Positions 34,841-44,621 of a DNA stretch of 64,000 bases are shown piece after piece. This DNA is from Paludibacteraceae bacterium (GTDB lineage Bacteria > Bacteroidota > Bacteroidia > Bacteroidales > Paludibacteraceae): assembly GCA_024399835.1 (NCBI GenBank), contig JAKSNK010000004.1:1-64000 (forward strand), read 5' to 3'. Position 1 is the first letter of the stretch; the number at the start of each line of letters is the position of its first letter. The translations under genes and the position numbers were made by a program. The notes under the pieces are model-generated. The model had not been told where the DNA came from, made no database searches, and saw only the letters and a program-made list of their open reading frames with translations.

Positions 34841-36099
34841 GTTTGCTTTCTTCCATACGGCAACGGTTGAGCAATCAGGATAATAAAACCCTCGTGCAAA
34901 ACTTTACCTACCTGACCATTCTTCAGGTAGCAGGGTATATTTTCCCCTTGCTGACAATGCCTTATTTGGCACGAGTGGTCGGTGTGGAAGGAGTTGGCAA
35001 AGTGGCTTGGGCTGCAGCGGTTATTGTGTGGCTGCAAACGGTTACCGATTGGGGATTTAATTTTACGGCTACTCGGGATATTGCACGGTTACGGGACAAT
35101 TTGTCGGCTGTCGAACAAATCTTCAATCAGGTCTTTTGGAGCAAAATACTGCTCATGCTGCTCAGTGCTGTGGGACTTGCTCTGCTTATTGTGCTTGTGC
35201 CGACTTTTAGAAGCAATGCGCTCTTGCTCGTCTTCTCTTTTCTCATTGTCCCTGCCACGATTTTTATGCCCGAATGGTTCTTCCAGGCGATGGAGCAAAT
35301 GAAATACATTACCATCCTAAATGTTGTTGCCAAGTTCCTCTTCACCCTGCTTGTTTTCCTTGTGATTAAGCACCCTGCGGACTATATTTGGCAACCGCTA
35401 CTCATCTCTTTGGGCAGTATATTGGCAGCAATTATAGCAATGACGATTATTCGTCGCCATTTCCATATTTCAATTCATTTACCCAATTGGAGAGAAATAG
35501 GTTCGTGTATCAAGCATAGCACGGATGTTTTTATCAACAATCTCATGCCCACGCTTTATAATAGTTTTTCCATTATGTTGTTGGGCTGGTTTGGAGGCGG
35601 TGTGGCTAATGGTAAATTAGAGGGTGGCAACAAGTTGGTTACTATTAGTCAGCAGTTTATGACTATTCTCTCGCGCACTTTCTTCCCCTATTTGTCGCGT
35701 AGAGCAGACAAGCATATCGTTTACCGGCGGATTACACTGTCTTGTGCAGCAATCATCTCTCTTTTGTTGATTGTTCTTGCCAAGCCGTTGGTGTTCATAC
35801 TTTTCTCTCCTGAGTTTGTAGATAGCGTACTTGTCTTGCGCATTATGGCAATATCCATTTTCTTTATTGCCCTTTGCAATGTCTTCGGCACCAACTATCT
35901 TATTTTGCACAATCACGAAAAGCCCTTGCGAAATCTCACAATCATAGTGTCTTTGGTGGGATTCGCACTCAGTTGGCTCCTTATATATTATTATTCCTTC
36001 ATTGGTGCAGCCGTCACGATTACACTGACGAGGGGCTTGTTGGGTATCGGTACTTGGCTATTGGCGAAACATTTTCAGCGTAATGAATTGCAAGCATAA
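34837..36099 (+). CDS. wzx: Wzx-like oligosaccharide flippase (first)
   Basis: The 420-residue protein has about twelve membrane segments and the N-terminal pattern of the polysaccharide-export flippases (PF01943): FTYLTILQVAGYIFPLLTMP followed by YLARVVGVEGVGKVAW. It would move the lipid-linked repeat across the inner membrane. It overlaps the ATP-grasp gene by 4 bases and the following GT4 gene by 17. A second, different flippase-like protein is encoded at 37120. Confidence 0.92.
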   Translation: MSLLSSIRQRLSNQDNKTLVQNFTYLTILQVAGYIFPLLTMPYLARVVGVEGVGKVAWAAAVIVWLQTVTDWGFNFTATRDIARLRDNLSAVEQIFNQVFWSKILLMLLSAVGLALLIVLVPTFRSNALLLVFSFLIVPATIFMPEWFFQAMEQMKYITILNVVAKFLFTLLVFLVIKHPADYIWQPLLISLGSILAAIIAMTIIRRHFHISIHLPNWREIGSCIKHSTDVFINNLMPTLYNSFSIMLLGWFGGGVANGKLEGGNKLVTISQQFMTILSRTFFPYLSRRADKHIVYRRITLSCAAIISLLLIVLAKPLVFILFSPEFVDSVLVLRIMAISIFFIALCNVFGTNYLILHNHEKPLRNLTIIVSLVGFALSWLLIYYYSFIGAAVTITLTRGLLGIGTWLLAKHFQRNELQA

Positions 36100-37123
36100 A
36101 ATATTGGTATATGGTTATTTCGGCTATCGTAGCAATCGGTTAGACGGGCAGAACGCTAAAACGCGTGACCTCTATCGACTGCTGGAACAGCAAGTCGGTT
36201 CTGAGCAGTTGGACTACTTCGATACGGAAGATATCCGTCACAACCCCTTCTCGCAGTTGATTCTGTTCTGCAAGGTTTGGCAATGCCGCCAACTCGTCTA
36301 TTTGCCGGCAGAGAACAATTTGCGGGCGCATTTGCTGATTTTGTATGCGATGTCACGCATTCGCCATTTCGATATTTTATACATTGTCATCGGTGGCTGG
36401 TTGGTAGAAACGCTTCGTCGCCATCACACTTTGGTTAAGCCGCTGAAAAAGATTCGCGGTATCTTTACCGAGACACAACAGATGAAGCAACAACTGGAGC
36501 AAATCTTCCGTTTCTCCAATGTGCAAACATTCCCCAATTTCCGTTTGAAGACAGATTTTACTCCTTCCGTTTCGCCTATGCACCAACCGCTGCAACTGGT
36601 CTTCATGGCGCGTATCACCAAGCCCAAAGGGTTGGATTGGATATTTGCCTTGGGCGAATATATTGTGCAGCACAACTATGCCGAACAGGTCTCTATTGAT
36701 TTTTACGGATTTATATTCGAGGAGGACGAGGAGTATTTTCAAGCCAACCTCTCGCGTTTTCCGTTTATGCACTATTGTGGCATGTTGCCGACGCAGGATA
36801 TCCCTGCTACGCTCAATTGTTACGATGCACTTTTGTTGCCGACACATTATTATACCGAGGGATTTCCGGGAAGTATCCTTGATGCCTACTCTGCAGGATT
36901 GCCGGTTATTGTGACGCGGTGGAAACATGCCGACGAATTTGTGGATGATACCAAAACAGGGTACATTCTTCCCTTTGAAGACGGAATAGAGACATTGTGC
37001 CAACGGGTCGAATCGCTCATACTCCACCCTGAGCAATTGAATGAATTGAAACAAAATGCGTTAGATAAGAGCCAACTTTATTCTGCGGATAAGGCATGGT
37101 CTATACTGCAACCATATATATGA
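36083..37123 (+). CDS. Family 4 glycosyltransferase
   Basis: The 346-residue GT-B protein starts MNCKHKILVYGYFGYRSNRL and has LVFMARITKPKGLDWIFALG and the donor-site TEGFPGSILDAYSAGLPVIV. The N-terminal motif differs from the GGGAER type at 31188. It overlaps the first flippase by 17 bases and the second by 4, so it is embedded in the same transcript. Confidence 0.88.
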   Translation: MNCKHKILVYGYFGYRSNRLDGQNAKTRDLYRLLEQQVGSEQLDYFDTEDIRHNPFSQLILFCKVWQCRQLVYLPAENNLRAHLLILYAMSRIRHFDILYIVIGGWLVETLRRHHTLVKPLKKIRGIFTETQQMKQQLEQIFRFSNVQTFPNFRLKTDFTPSVSPMHQPLQLVFMARITKPKGLDWIFALGEYIVQHNYAEQVSIDFYGFIFEEDEEYFQANLSRFPFMHYCGMLPTQDIPATLNCYDALLLPTHYYTEGFPGSILDAYSAGLPVIVTRWKHADEFVDDTKTGYILPFEDGIETLCQRVESLILHPEQLNELKQNALDKSQLYSADKAWSILQPYI

Positions 37124-38484
37124 ACAACATTGAAAACATAGGTAAAAAGGACATACTTTGGAGTTATGCTTCCACTATTTTCATGGTGGGAGCGGGGGTC
37201 ATTTTGTTGCCTTTCATTCTCAACCGGATGGATGCCGAGACGGTAGGTATTTGGAATATCTTCCAAACGATTACCATGCTGGTGCTCATTTTGGACTTCG
37301 GTTTCCGTCCTTCCTTTGCGCGCAATGTGTCGTATATTCTTTCCGGAGCCAAACATCTGTTGCGAGAGGGGGTAGAAACAGTTTCTGCTGATAATCAATC
37401 TGATACATCTATTGACTATTCGCTGCTCAAGGGGGCGCTTATTGCGATGCGTCGGTTCTACCGCTGGTTGGCAATGGGGGCTTTTGTCTTATTGGCAACT
37501 GTTGGAACGGCATACCTTATATATATATTAAGGAAATACAACGGCAATCATCAGGATGTCATTATTGCGTGGATTATTCTCATTGCCATCAGTTGTTACA
37601 ATCTTTATACGCTCTATTATGATGCCCTTTTGTTGGGCAAGGGGTATGTTAAGCGCAGTCAGCAGATTTGCATATTGGGACAAGCCGTTTACCTGTCTGT
37701 CGCCATTGGACTGATTTATGCCGGTTTGGGACTGACTGCCATTGTGTCTGCTCAGTTGTTGAGTACGATTGTGCGCCGTGTTTTGTCGTACAAAGTCTTC
37801 TTTACACAGGAAATCAAGCAATCCTTGCAGGATGTCGAGCCGCAAGACTCGCGTGCTATTCTTGCCACTATCTCGCCCAATGCGGTTAAGATGGGACTTA
37901 CCCAACTCGGTGGGTTCTGTGTCACCAAGTCGGCGGTATTGTTAGGATCGGCTTTCTTGACTTTGGAAGAAGTGGCAATGTATGGAATTACCGTGCAAGT
38001 GATGGATGTGCTTGCCCGCTGTGCCACCGTTTATTACCAAAGTATGGCTCCTAAATTGGCACAGTACCGTACTGAGAGCAATTACACGGCATTGCGCCAC
38101 ACCTATATATATAATGTACTGATTTTGGTAGCCACTTTTGTTGTGGGGGGATTGTTGTGGATTAGTTTGGGCGATTGGGCATTGGGAATTATCCATAGCC
38201 AAACCTCTTTTGTGCCTGCTTCCATGCTCGTTGCTATGCTGATTATCAATCTATTGGAGCAAAATCATGCCACGGCGGCTGGGTTTATCATGGCGGACAA
38301 CCGTATTCCCTTCTTTATACCGTCGCTCATTAGTGGAGGGGCTACTATTCTCTTGATGTTACTCTTCTTCAATCTGCCCATCCTCAACTCAACTTGGGCG
38401 CTCATTCTTGCCCCGGGCATTGCCCAACTCGCATACCAGAACTGGAAATGGCCTGCTGTCGTCATTAAAGAATTAAAACAATGA
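37120..38484 (+). CDS. Second Wzx/MATE-like polysaccharide transporter
   Basis: From the ATG at 37120 (overlapping the GT4 stop as ATGA) the protein is 454 residues with about twelve to fourteen membrane segments. It begins MNNIENIGKKDILWSYASTI and has LPFILNRMDAETVGIWNIFQ, a different subfamily from the flippase at 34837. A polar stretch (about 75-95; ETVSADNQSDTSIDYS) interrupts the early segments. It may export a second glycan or a decoration precursor, or the two may be partly redundant. Confidence 0.85.
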   Translation: MNNIENIGKKDILWSYASTIFMVGAGVILLPFILNRMDAETVGIWNIFQTITMLVLILDFGFRPSFARNVSYILSGAKHLLREGVETVSADNQSDTSIDYSLLKGALIAMRRFYRWLAMGAFVLLATVGTAYLIYILRKYNGNHQDVIIAWIILIAISCYNLYTLYYDALLLGKGYVKRSQQICILGQAVYLSVAIGLIYAGLGLTAIVSAQLLSTIVRRVLSYKVFFTQEIKQSLQDVEPQDSRAILATISPNAVKMGLTQLGGFCVTKSAVLLGSAFLTLEEVAMYGITVQVMDVLARCATVYYQSMAPKLAQYRTESNYTALRHTYIYNVLILVATFVVGGLLWISLGDWALGIIHSQTSFVPASMLVAMLIINLLEQNHATAAGFIMADNRIPFFIPSLISGGATILLMLLFFNLPILNSTWALILAPGIAQLAYQNWKWPAVVIKELKQ

Positions 38485-40241
38485 GAAATAAGTCAAACAT
38501 ACATTGGATTGCATCATCTGTACTATTTGTAGTCCTGACGGCTATTACCTTGGTCAAATGTCGTTTATTTGCGACTATGACCGTCGAATGGTTAGCCGGC
38601 TGGTACAAATTCAGCGTAGAAGGGCGGTGGATGGCTCTTATCGCCGCCTCACTCGTGATGGGGTCTGTTGTTTGGTTGTCTCGCCGACCATGGACGACAA
38701 TTATTTTAGTCGTTATCAGTGACTTATGGATATTTGCCAACTGGATTTATTTTCAGGCGAACCACCTTTTGCTGACCTTTAGTGCTATTACTATGGGGTC
38801 AAATATGGATGGCTTTTGGTCGTCTGTATTGGCATATTTATCGCCACAAATGATTTGGATTCCTGCGCTGACTTGCGTGTATGTGATACTGGCTGCCTGT
38901 TTGCGTTCCACACAACGGCATCCTTGGGTATTTGGAGGCACGCTATTGGTTGCTGCCATTTTGAGTGTTATGTCTTCACGCCTTCGCTGCCAATATGTTG
39001 GGGCTGCTGACCAATTCATCGAGAATAGACCGGTCACCGTTGCCAACTTCAATCCCTTCATTACACCCGAACACATGCTTCCCGAGAAATGGGAAACGGA
39101 CCTCAAGGACAGCAACTACACGCTCCATCATTCTATCTTGGCGTATGGTATTCAAGTGTTTACGGTGGGAATGTACGATTACTTCCACACGATTTATCAG
39201 CAGAAGCAAGTGACTTTATCTGCCGAAGAAGAACAGCAAACCAACCTGCTTTTATCACGGGGAGAAGCGCCGCAAGATTCCGTACTCTCGTGCTCCGGCA
39301 ATTTGATTTTGATTATTATTGAGAGTTGGGAGAGTTGGAGTTTGGAGACAAAGGATATACATGGCGAATACATCCTTTCCAACATCAACAGATACATGCG
39401 CAATCATCCGCACTTGTATGCAGACAAAGTGACATCGCAAGTCCGACACGGAAATTCCGCAGACGGACAAATGTTGATAAACACGGGGTTGTTGCCGTTA
39501 CAGGACGGTGCGGCATGTTTCTTGTGCGCCGACAATACCTACCCCAACCTCGCCCATTTCTATGCCAACCGTGTCAATATAGACGCTTGCAGCAAAGCGT
39601 GGAATGCAGAACGCACATCCATTGCATTTGACTATCAGCAGCACATTGCGCCGGAGGATAGAAGTTGGTGGTTTGAGAATTTGACGGTGGCAAGGGCGAA
39701 AGATTACCTCGCCATGCACCGCGATTCGACATGCCTGCAACTGATTACCGTATCTATGCATTCGCCTTTTGACTATATCAAGGACGAACCTGTCTATCAG
39801 GAATTGCAGTTGCCTTCGGACATGGATGAACTCACCGCCAATTATCTTCGTTCTGCGTATTGGATGGACTTCTTTATGGGTGACTTGTTGCAGTATTTGG
39901 AAAACGAAGGGTTCTTTGCCAATTCTACCGTTGTTCTTACAGGCGACCACACTTTCCACAGGGATGACCAACATTTCTGTCCGCTGGTTATTTTCTCGCC
40001 GTCTATACAGCAAAATCAATATATTACAGAGCAAACCTACCAAATGGACATTTACCCGACCGTCCTTTCCCTGATTGGGCGCAAGGATTATTTTTGGCAG
40101 GGCTTTGGTATCGATTTGACGAATCCGGACATGCAACGCCCCATTTCGCCGCAAGGTGCATTTATGTTGTCAGACAAATTACTTCGAATGAATTATTTTA
40201 TGAATGCAAATTATTTTATAAATACAAATTATTTTCGGTAA
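38481..40241 (+). CDS. LtaS-like membrane sulfatase/phosphotransferase
   Basis: The 586-residue protein has about five N-terminal membrane segments and an extracytoplasmic alkaline-phosphatase-fold domain: NLILIIIESWESWSLE (metal ligand), RHGNSADGQMLINTGLLPL, VSMHSPFDYI, and LTGDHTFHRDDQHFCPLV. Family members (LtaS, EptA-like, OpgB-like) move phosphoglycerol or phosphoethanolamine from lipids. The nucleophile position seems to be Ser rather than the Thr of LtaS (NSADG versus TSDSE), so the substrate is open. The last 17 residues (NYFMNANYFINTNYFR) are encoded by an 18-base tandem repeat. It overlaps the second flippase by 4 bases. Confidence 0.82.
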   Translation: MRNKSNIHWIASSVLFVVLTAITLVKCRLFATMTVEWLAGWYKFSVEGRWMALIAASLVMGSVVWLSRRPWTTIILVVISDLWIFANWIYFQANHLLLTFSAITMGSNMDGFWSSVLAYLSPQMIWIPALTCVYVILAACLRSTQRHPWVFGGTLLVAAILSVMSSRLRCQYVGAADQFIENRPVTVANFNPFITPEHMLPEKWETDLKDSNYTLHHSILAYGIQVFTVGMYDYFHTIYQQKQVTLSAEEEQQTNLLLSRGEAPQDSVLSCSGNLILIIIESWESWSLETKDIHGEYILSNINRYMRNHPHLYADKVTSQVRHGNSADGQMLINTGLLPLQDGAACFLCADNTYPNLAHFYANRVNIDACSKAWNAERTSIAFDYQQHIAPEDRSWWFENLTVARAKDYLAMHRDSTCLQLITVSMHSPFDYIKDEPVYQELQLPSDMDELTANYLRSAYWMDFFMGDLLQYLENEGFFANSTVVLTGDHTFHRDDQHFCPLVIFSPSIQQNQYITEQTYQMDIYPTVLSLIGRKDYFWQGFGIDLTNPDMQRPISPQGAFMLSDKLLRMNYFMNANYFINTNYFR

Positions 40242-40244
40242 ATT
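40191..40244. repeat. 18-base tandem repeat at the 3' end of the LtaS-like gene
   Basis: AATTATTTTATGAATGCA (40191-40208) is followed by AATTATTTTATAAATACA (40209-40226) and a diverging third unit that contains the stop (40239-40241). Confidence 0.8.
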
Positions 40245-40260
40245 AACTTCGTGTGAATTA

Positions 40261-40293
40261 CGGGTCTTTGCCGACGGTCGACCGACGGTCGAA
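40261..40293. repeat. 33-base repeat, intergenic copy
   Basis: Starting CGGGTCTTTGCCGACGGTCG, this is identical over 33 bases to the reverse complement of 56089-56121, which is inside the DsbD-like gene. Internal units are variants of GACCGACGGTC. Confidence 0.9.
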
Positions 40294-40335
40294 TTATACA
40301 TTAAAGAGACATTAAACTAACTTATTATATCTATT

Positions 40336-40686
40336 ATGGCAAAAGTACAATACAATTTTCCTGTTGAATCTGTTCATGGTAAAACCCACAAGAGGGAGCA
40401 AGGTTATCATTATACTACCAAAACTGGTAAAACATTTTACCGTGAGCGTGAAGAAACCTATCAAAAGAACCAATCTCCTCGTCAAAAGTGGAATTCGGCG
40501 GCATTTGCGTATGCGCATAAGCAACTGCATCTCATTGAATCCGATCCGGCTACTTTGGCGCAGATGAATGCCGACTGGGAAGCAGCCAATCATCTTGATG
40601 CACAAGGTCGCCTTCAACAAACCGCCCACAGCTGGAAATTCAACATGCTCATCGCTGAATACAAATCTACCCACCCGTTTGCATAA
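40336..40686 (+). CDS. Small conserved hypothetical protein, paralogue of the protein at 244
   Basis: The 116-residue protein begins MAKVQYNFPVESVHG, matching MASIKWKYPIESIHG of the gene at 244; both continue with basic stretches and end in helical segments rich in Gln, Ala and aromatic residues. There is no signal peptide, membrane segment or catalytic motif. It lies inside the polysaccharide locus, between the LtaS-like and EpsG-like genes, with gaps of 94 and 41 bases instead of the usual overlaps. It may be an insertion rather than a functional part of the locus. Function unknown. Confidence 0.7.
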   Translation: MAKVQYNFPVESVHGKTHKREQGYHYTTKTGKTFYREREETYQKNQSPRQKWNSAAFAYAHKQLHLIESDPATLAQMNADWEAANHLDAQGRLQQTAHSWKFNMLIAEYKSTHPFA

Positions 40687-40727
40687 ATCAAAACCATCAA
40701 GTAATAGTTAATTGGTAATAAGCATAA

Positions 40728-41927
40728 ATGGCTATATATATTGTTTACATATTATTGTGCCTTGTTGGTATTTGCTGTTGGGATTCACAAGAGCAAAAGA
40801 GCAACATCGCAAAAGTATGCTATGTCTTTTTAGGTACTTACCTAATTTTGCTCTCTGGGTTAAGTTATGCTTTAGGAGGGGATAAACAATTATACATAGA
40901 CCTATTTGAAGACTATCTCCCTCAAATGACTTTAGGCGATTTTATTGTTGACAATTTTGTCTCTATGGGATATATGCCACTTTGGAGTATAGTCAATTAT
41001 GCTTGCAAACAATGGTTTGATTCTTTCTATGCGCTTCAAATCATACAATCCGTTGTGGTTAATGGCATCATCTGCTATATAGGTTTTAAATATACCAAAC
41101 GACACTTTTTATTCTTGCTTATCTATTTCATTTCCAAACAGTTCTTCTTACTCAACTGCGAAACGATGCGAGAGGGATTTGCGGTGGCATTGGGATTGTT
41201 GGCATTGGATAACTATTTCAGACAGAAAAATATTTCTGCCTTCATATTGGCTGGTATAGCGGTTGGTTTTCACCCTTCTGCGACAATCTTGTTTGCATTC
41301 CCATTTATGCATTTGAACATCAATTTCAAGACACTGACTGTTTTATTGGCAATTGCACTATTGGCTTTCTCTATACGAGCTACAATTGTTCCCGTAATTC
41401 TACAAAAGTTACCTATCGAAGCCAACAAAATAGCCACTAATTTGGAAACTTATTTAACATTCAAATATACATTCCATAATACATGTGTTTTTGCCATTCA
41501 TTATATTGTCATTCCGTTTATCATCGGTTATTGCATACTCTTGTGGGGAGAAGATTTTCCAATCCATTCTTATGTGCAGCCGTTGGTAACTTTTATGTTA
41601 ATCATTGGATGCTTGGCATGCGTATTGGGAGCACATTTCACACGACTGAACAATTATGTAATTATCTTCTACCTCATATTGATTGTGGAATTTATACCTT
41701 TACTCTTTACCCAACAACAATTCCTCATCACGCGCTGCCTCACTCTATTATGCCTCTGTTATTTTGTTTTCTGTACATACAATATGCAATTCAAATATTC
41801 TAATTTGAGAAGTTACCAACTATATTATCCTTACACTTCTATTTTTGACGAGAAAAGTTGTCAGGAGATTGTTATTTCTAGGCAAGAATTTCACGAAGCG
41901 TCATTAATGGAATTTGATGAACACTAA
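40728..41927 (+). CDS. EpsG/Wzy-like polysaccharide polymerase
   Basis: The 399-residue protein has about ten membrane segments and the EpsG pattern: GGDKQLYIDLFEDYLPQMTL, a GY-MPLWSIVNYACKQWF block, and NCETMREGFAVALGLLAL with a conserved Arg and Glu in the loop. Wzy-type polymerases join repeats on the periplasmic side after flipping. It is the only polymerase candidate seen in the locus. Codon usage is AT-richer from here to about 46 kb than upstream, which suggests a mosaic origin. Confidence 0.85.
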   Translation: MAIYIVYILLCLVGICCWDSQEQKSNIAKVCYVFLGTYLILLSGLSYALGGDKQLYIDLFEDYLPQMTLGDFIVDNFVSMGYMPLWSIVNYACKQWFDSFYALQIIQSVVVNGIICYIGFKYTKRHFLFLLIYFISKQFFLLNCETMREGFAVALGLLALDNYFRQKNISAFILAGIAVGFHPSATILFAFPFMHLNINFKTLTVLLAIALLAFSIRATIVPVILQKLPIEANKIATNLETYLTFKYTFHNTCVFAIHYIVIPFIIGYCILLWGEDFPIHSYVQPLVTFMLIIGCLACVLGAHFTRLNNYVIIFYLILIVEFIPLLFTQQQFLITRCLTLLCLCYFVFCTYNMQFKYSNLRSYQLYYPYTSIFDEKSCQEIVISRQEFHEASLMEFDEH

Positions 41928-41939
41928 TATTGAGTACAA

Positions 41940-42758
41940 ATGATAAAAACATCTGACATAGCCATTTTACTTGCCACCTATAATGGTGAGAAATATCTGT
42001 CCGAGCAGATTAACTCGTTAATTGCCCAAACATACCAAAATTGGCAATTATTCATTCATGATGATGGCTCAACGGATGACACGCTTACTATTTTGCATAA
42101 ATACGAAAAGAAAGATTCACGAATACATATTCTATCCTACCCTCCATCAGGTGGTGCTTGCAAAAATTTCATGTCGCTATTAGACCAAATTGATGCACCC
42201 TATTATATGTTCTGCGACCAAGACGACGTCTGGCTACCCGACAAAATAGAAAAGGAAATGCACCTAATGAAAAAATCCGAACAACAAGGCTCCAATAAAC
42301 CTATCATCGTCCATTCTGATTTACATGTGGTGGATAGTTTATTACAAACGATTTGTCCTTCTTTTTGGCAATATGAGCAAATCATATTAGAACGATATCA
42401 GCATTGGGAAGATTTCGCACATGGGTGTCTCTCTACTGGTTGCACGATGTTATTTAATAGTAGTGTTAAAGAAATCACATTGCCTACATCCAATCGAACG
42501 CTTATGCACGACGAATGGGTGACTCTATGTACGGTCGCTCATGATGGAATCGTGGTGGCACTGCAAGAACCTACGATTCTCTATCGTCAACATAATGATA
42601 ATGCATTAGGTGCTCAGAATGCTATTCATCGTCATTCCGTTAGCAATCTTTGCTCCCACATAGGACAAATTCTTCGCACCAATGTTGCACATTATAAACA
42701 AATGAATGCTATTCGACCTATTTCGGTCGTAACATATATTAAACAAAAACTATCATGA
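41940..42758 (+). CDS. Family 2 glycosyltransferase
   Basis: The 272-residue GT2 protein begins with ILLATYNGEKYLSEQINSLI, then FIHDDGSTDDT, a FCDQDDVWLPDKIEKE motif (DxD) and a C-terminal MHDEWVTLCTVAHDG. This is the rhamnosyltransferase-like subgroup common in capsule loci. It overlaps the next GT2 gene by 4 bases. Confidence 0.88.
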   Translation: MIKTSDIAILLATYNGEKYLSEQINSLIAQTYQNWQLFIHDDGSTDDTLTILHKYEKKDSRIHILSYPPSGGACKNFMSLLDQIDAPYYMFCDQDDVWLPDKIEKEMHLMKKSEQQGSNKPIIVHSDLHVVDSLLQTICPSFWQYEQIILERYQHWEDFAHGCLSTGCTMLFNSSVKEITLPTSNRTLMHDEWVTLCTVAHDGIVVALQEPTILYRQHNDNALGAQNAIHRHSVSNLCSHIGQILRTNVAHYKQMNAIRPISVVTYIKQKLS

Positions 42759-43477
42759 TTAGCGTCTGTATTGCGACATATAACGGAGCTATGTTTATCA
42801 AAGCACAATTAGAGTCTATTCTGCCTCAATTGAGTGCAGATGATGAGGTTATTATCTCGGACGATGCCTCTACGGACAACACCTTACAAATCATCAACGA
42901 TTTGCACGATTCACGCATACATATTCTTCATCATACTCCATACACGAAATCTCGTTTCCCAATGGACAAAACAACGCATAACTTTGAGAATGCACTAATG
43001 CACGCAAAAGGTGATTATATTTTCCTTTCTGATCAAGATGATATATGGCTACCAAATAAAATACAACAGATGTTGAATGCGTTGCAAAAGGCAGATTTAG
43101 TTGTCCACAATTGCCAAGTTGTTAATGCTGATTTACAAGTAATAAACAATTCATATTTTGATCATATTCGTGTTCATGTCGGTGCAATTCAAAATGCCAT
43201 CCGTTGTACATTTTTAGGGTGTTGTATGGCATTCCGACGGGCTGTTCTAACTGCTGCATTGCCCTTCCCTCTTCAAGGAGTGGCACATGACCAATGGTTA
43301 GGAATTGTGGCAGGATTGAAATTCAAAATCGCACTTATTACTGAACCTTTAATACTATATCGCAGGCACGCCTACACTGAAACCAATTGTTATGGAACAA
43401 GTCAATTATCAAGATGGGTGCAAATCAGATATAAGACCTTTGTTCTCCTTAATACCATAAAAAAAGCATTATTATGA
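42755..43477 (+). CDS. Family 2 glycosyltransferase
   Basis: The 240-residue GT2 protein has SVCIATYNGAMFIKAQLESI, VIISDDASTDNT, FLSDQDDIWLPNKIQQML (DxD) and VAHDQWLGIVAGLKF. It is a close relative of the preceding gene, probably an old duplication, but shorter at the C-terminus. It is joined to its neighbours by ATGA overlaps on both sides. Confidence 0.88.
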   Translation: MISVCIATYNGAMFIKAQLESILPQLSADDEVIISDDASTDNTLQIINDLHDSRIHILHHTPYTKSRFPMDKTTHNFENALMHAKGDYIFLSDQDDIWLPNKIQQMLNALQKADLVVHNCQVVNADLQVINNSYFDHIRVHVGAIQNAIRCTFLGCCMAFRRAVLTAALPFPLQGVAHDQWLGIVAGLKFKIALITEPLILYRRHAYTETNCYGTSQLSRWVQIRYKTFVLLNTIKKALL

Positions 43478-44598
43478 AGAAAACCATCCTTCACATTAGC
43501 AAGTATTACCACCCTTATTTGGGAGGCATTGAGACTGTTGCCAAACAAGTAGTGGACGGTCTATCGACATATAATAATATTGTCGTTTGTTTTTCGTCCG
43601 ACAAAGATACACATATTGATTATGTGGATGGAGTTAAAATCATCCGAATAGGTGTTGTAGCCAATATCTCAAGCCAGGATATTTCCTTTAGTTATTATTC
43701 CACTTTGCGAAAACTCATTCGCACAGAACACCCTCTTGCTATTCATCTGCATTGTCCCAACCCGTTTGTTTACCCGTTTGTGTTAACACTTATTCCTCAG
43801 CAAACCAAGTTGGTACTGCATTGGCATTCGGATATAATTGACAAAGGACGATTATATACATTGGTACATCCTTTTGAGAAGCAAATACTTTCTAGAGCGG
43901 ATACGATTATTGCCACATCATCCAACTACCTGAATGGTTCTCAGGTCCTCTTACCATGGAGAGAGAAAGTAATTATTATCCCAAATGTAATTGCCACATC
44001 TCAATTTGTCCGGCAAGAATCCGACCAAACCACGATTGATGAGATTCGCGCAAAATGGCAGAACAAACACCTATTATTCTTTTGTGGAAGACATGTAGCA
44101 TATAAAGGTATAAATCAACTTATTGCCTCCGCTTCCTATATGGATGAGGATATTCAAATTCTCATCGCAGGCGATGGTCCATTAACCCCCCAATATCAAA
44201 AGATGGCTAAGAATAGCAGCAACATCACCTTCCTCGGACGCATATCCGATGATGAACTGCGTTGTTACCTATATGCTTCAGATGCTTTTGCGTTTCCATC
44301 CATCAATAAAGCGGAAGCATTTGGGGTGGCATTGGCGGAAGCCATGTTCTGCGGGTGCGTACCTGTTGTCTTTACACTCAATGGTAGTGGCGTCAATTGG
44401 GTTAACATTAACCATGAAACGGGATTGGAAGTGCCTATCAATGATGTCTATGCGTATGCAAAAGCCGTTTGCTTACTAATGAAAAGTGATGAATTAAGAC
44501 ATCAAATGAGCATTAATGCCCAAAAACGCATCTGCGATTTGTTCGTTACGGAACGACTTTTTCAACAGATTAATAAATTATATAATCAAATTGTATAA
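43474..44598 (+). CDS. Family 4 glycosyltransferase
   Basis: The 374-residue GT-B protein begins HISKYYHPYLGGIETVAKQV, followed by a LLFFCGRHVAYKGINQLI hinge and the donor-site motif NKAEAFGVALAEAMFCGCVP. The N-terminal GGxE loop and EAFGxxxxEAM motif are typical of capsule mannosyl- or glucosyltransferases. It overlaps the preceding gene by 4 bases; the WecA-like gene follows after 23. Confidence 0.9.
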   Translation: MKKTILHISKYYHPYLGGIETVAKQVVDGLSTYNNIVVCFSSDKDTHIDYVDGVKIIRIGVVANISSQDISFSYYSTLRKLIRTEHPLAIHLHCPNPFVYPFVLTLIPQQTKLVLHWHSDIIDKGRLYTLVHPFEKQILSRADTIIATSSNYLNGSQVLLPWREKVIIIPNVIATSQFVRQESDQTTIDEIRAKWQNKHLLFFCGRHVAYKGINQLIASASYMDEDIQILIAGDGPLTPQYQKMAKNSSNITFLGRISDDELRCYLYASDAFAFPSINKAEAFGVALAEAMFCGCVPVVFTLNGSGVNWVNINHETGLEVPINDVYAYAKAVCLLMKSDELRHQMSINAQKRICDLFVTERLFQQINKLYNQIV

Positions 44599-44621
44599 CC
44601 ACCTTTTGACTAATCCAAACG

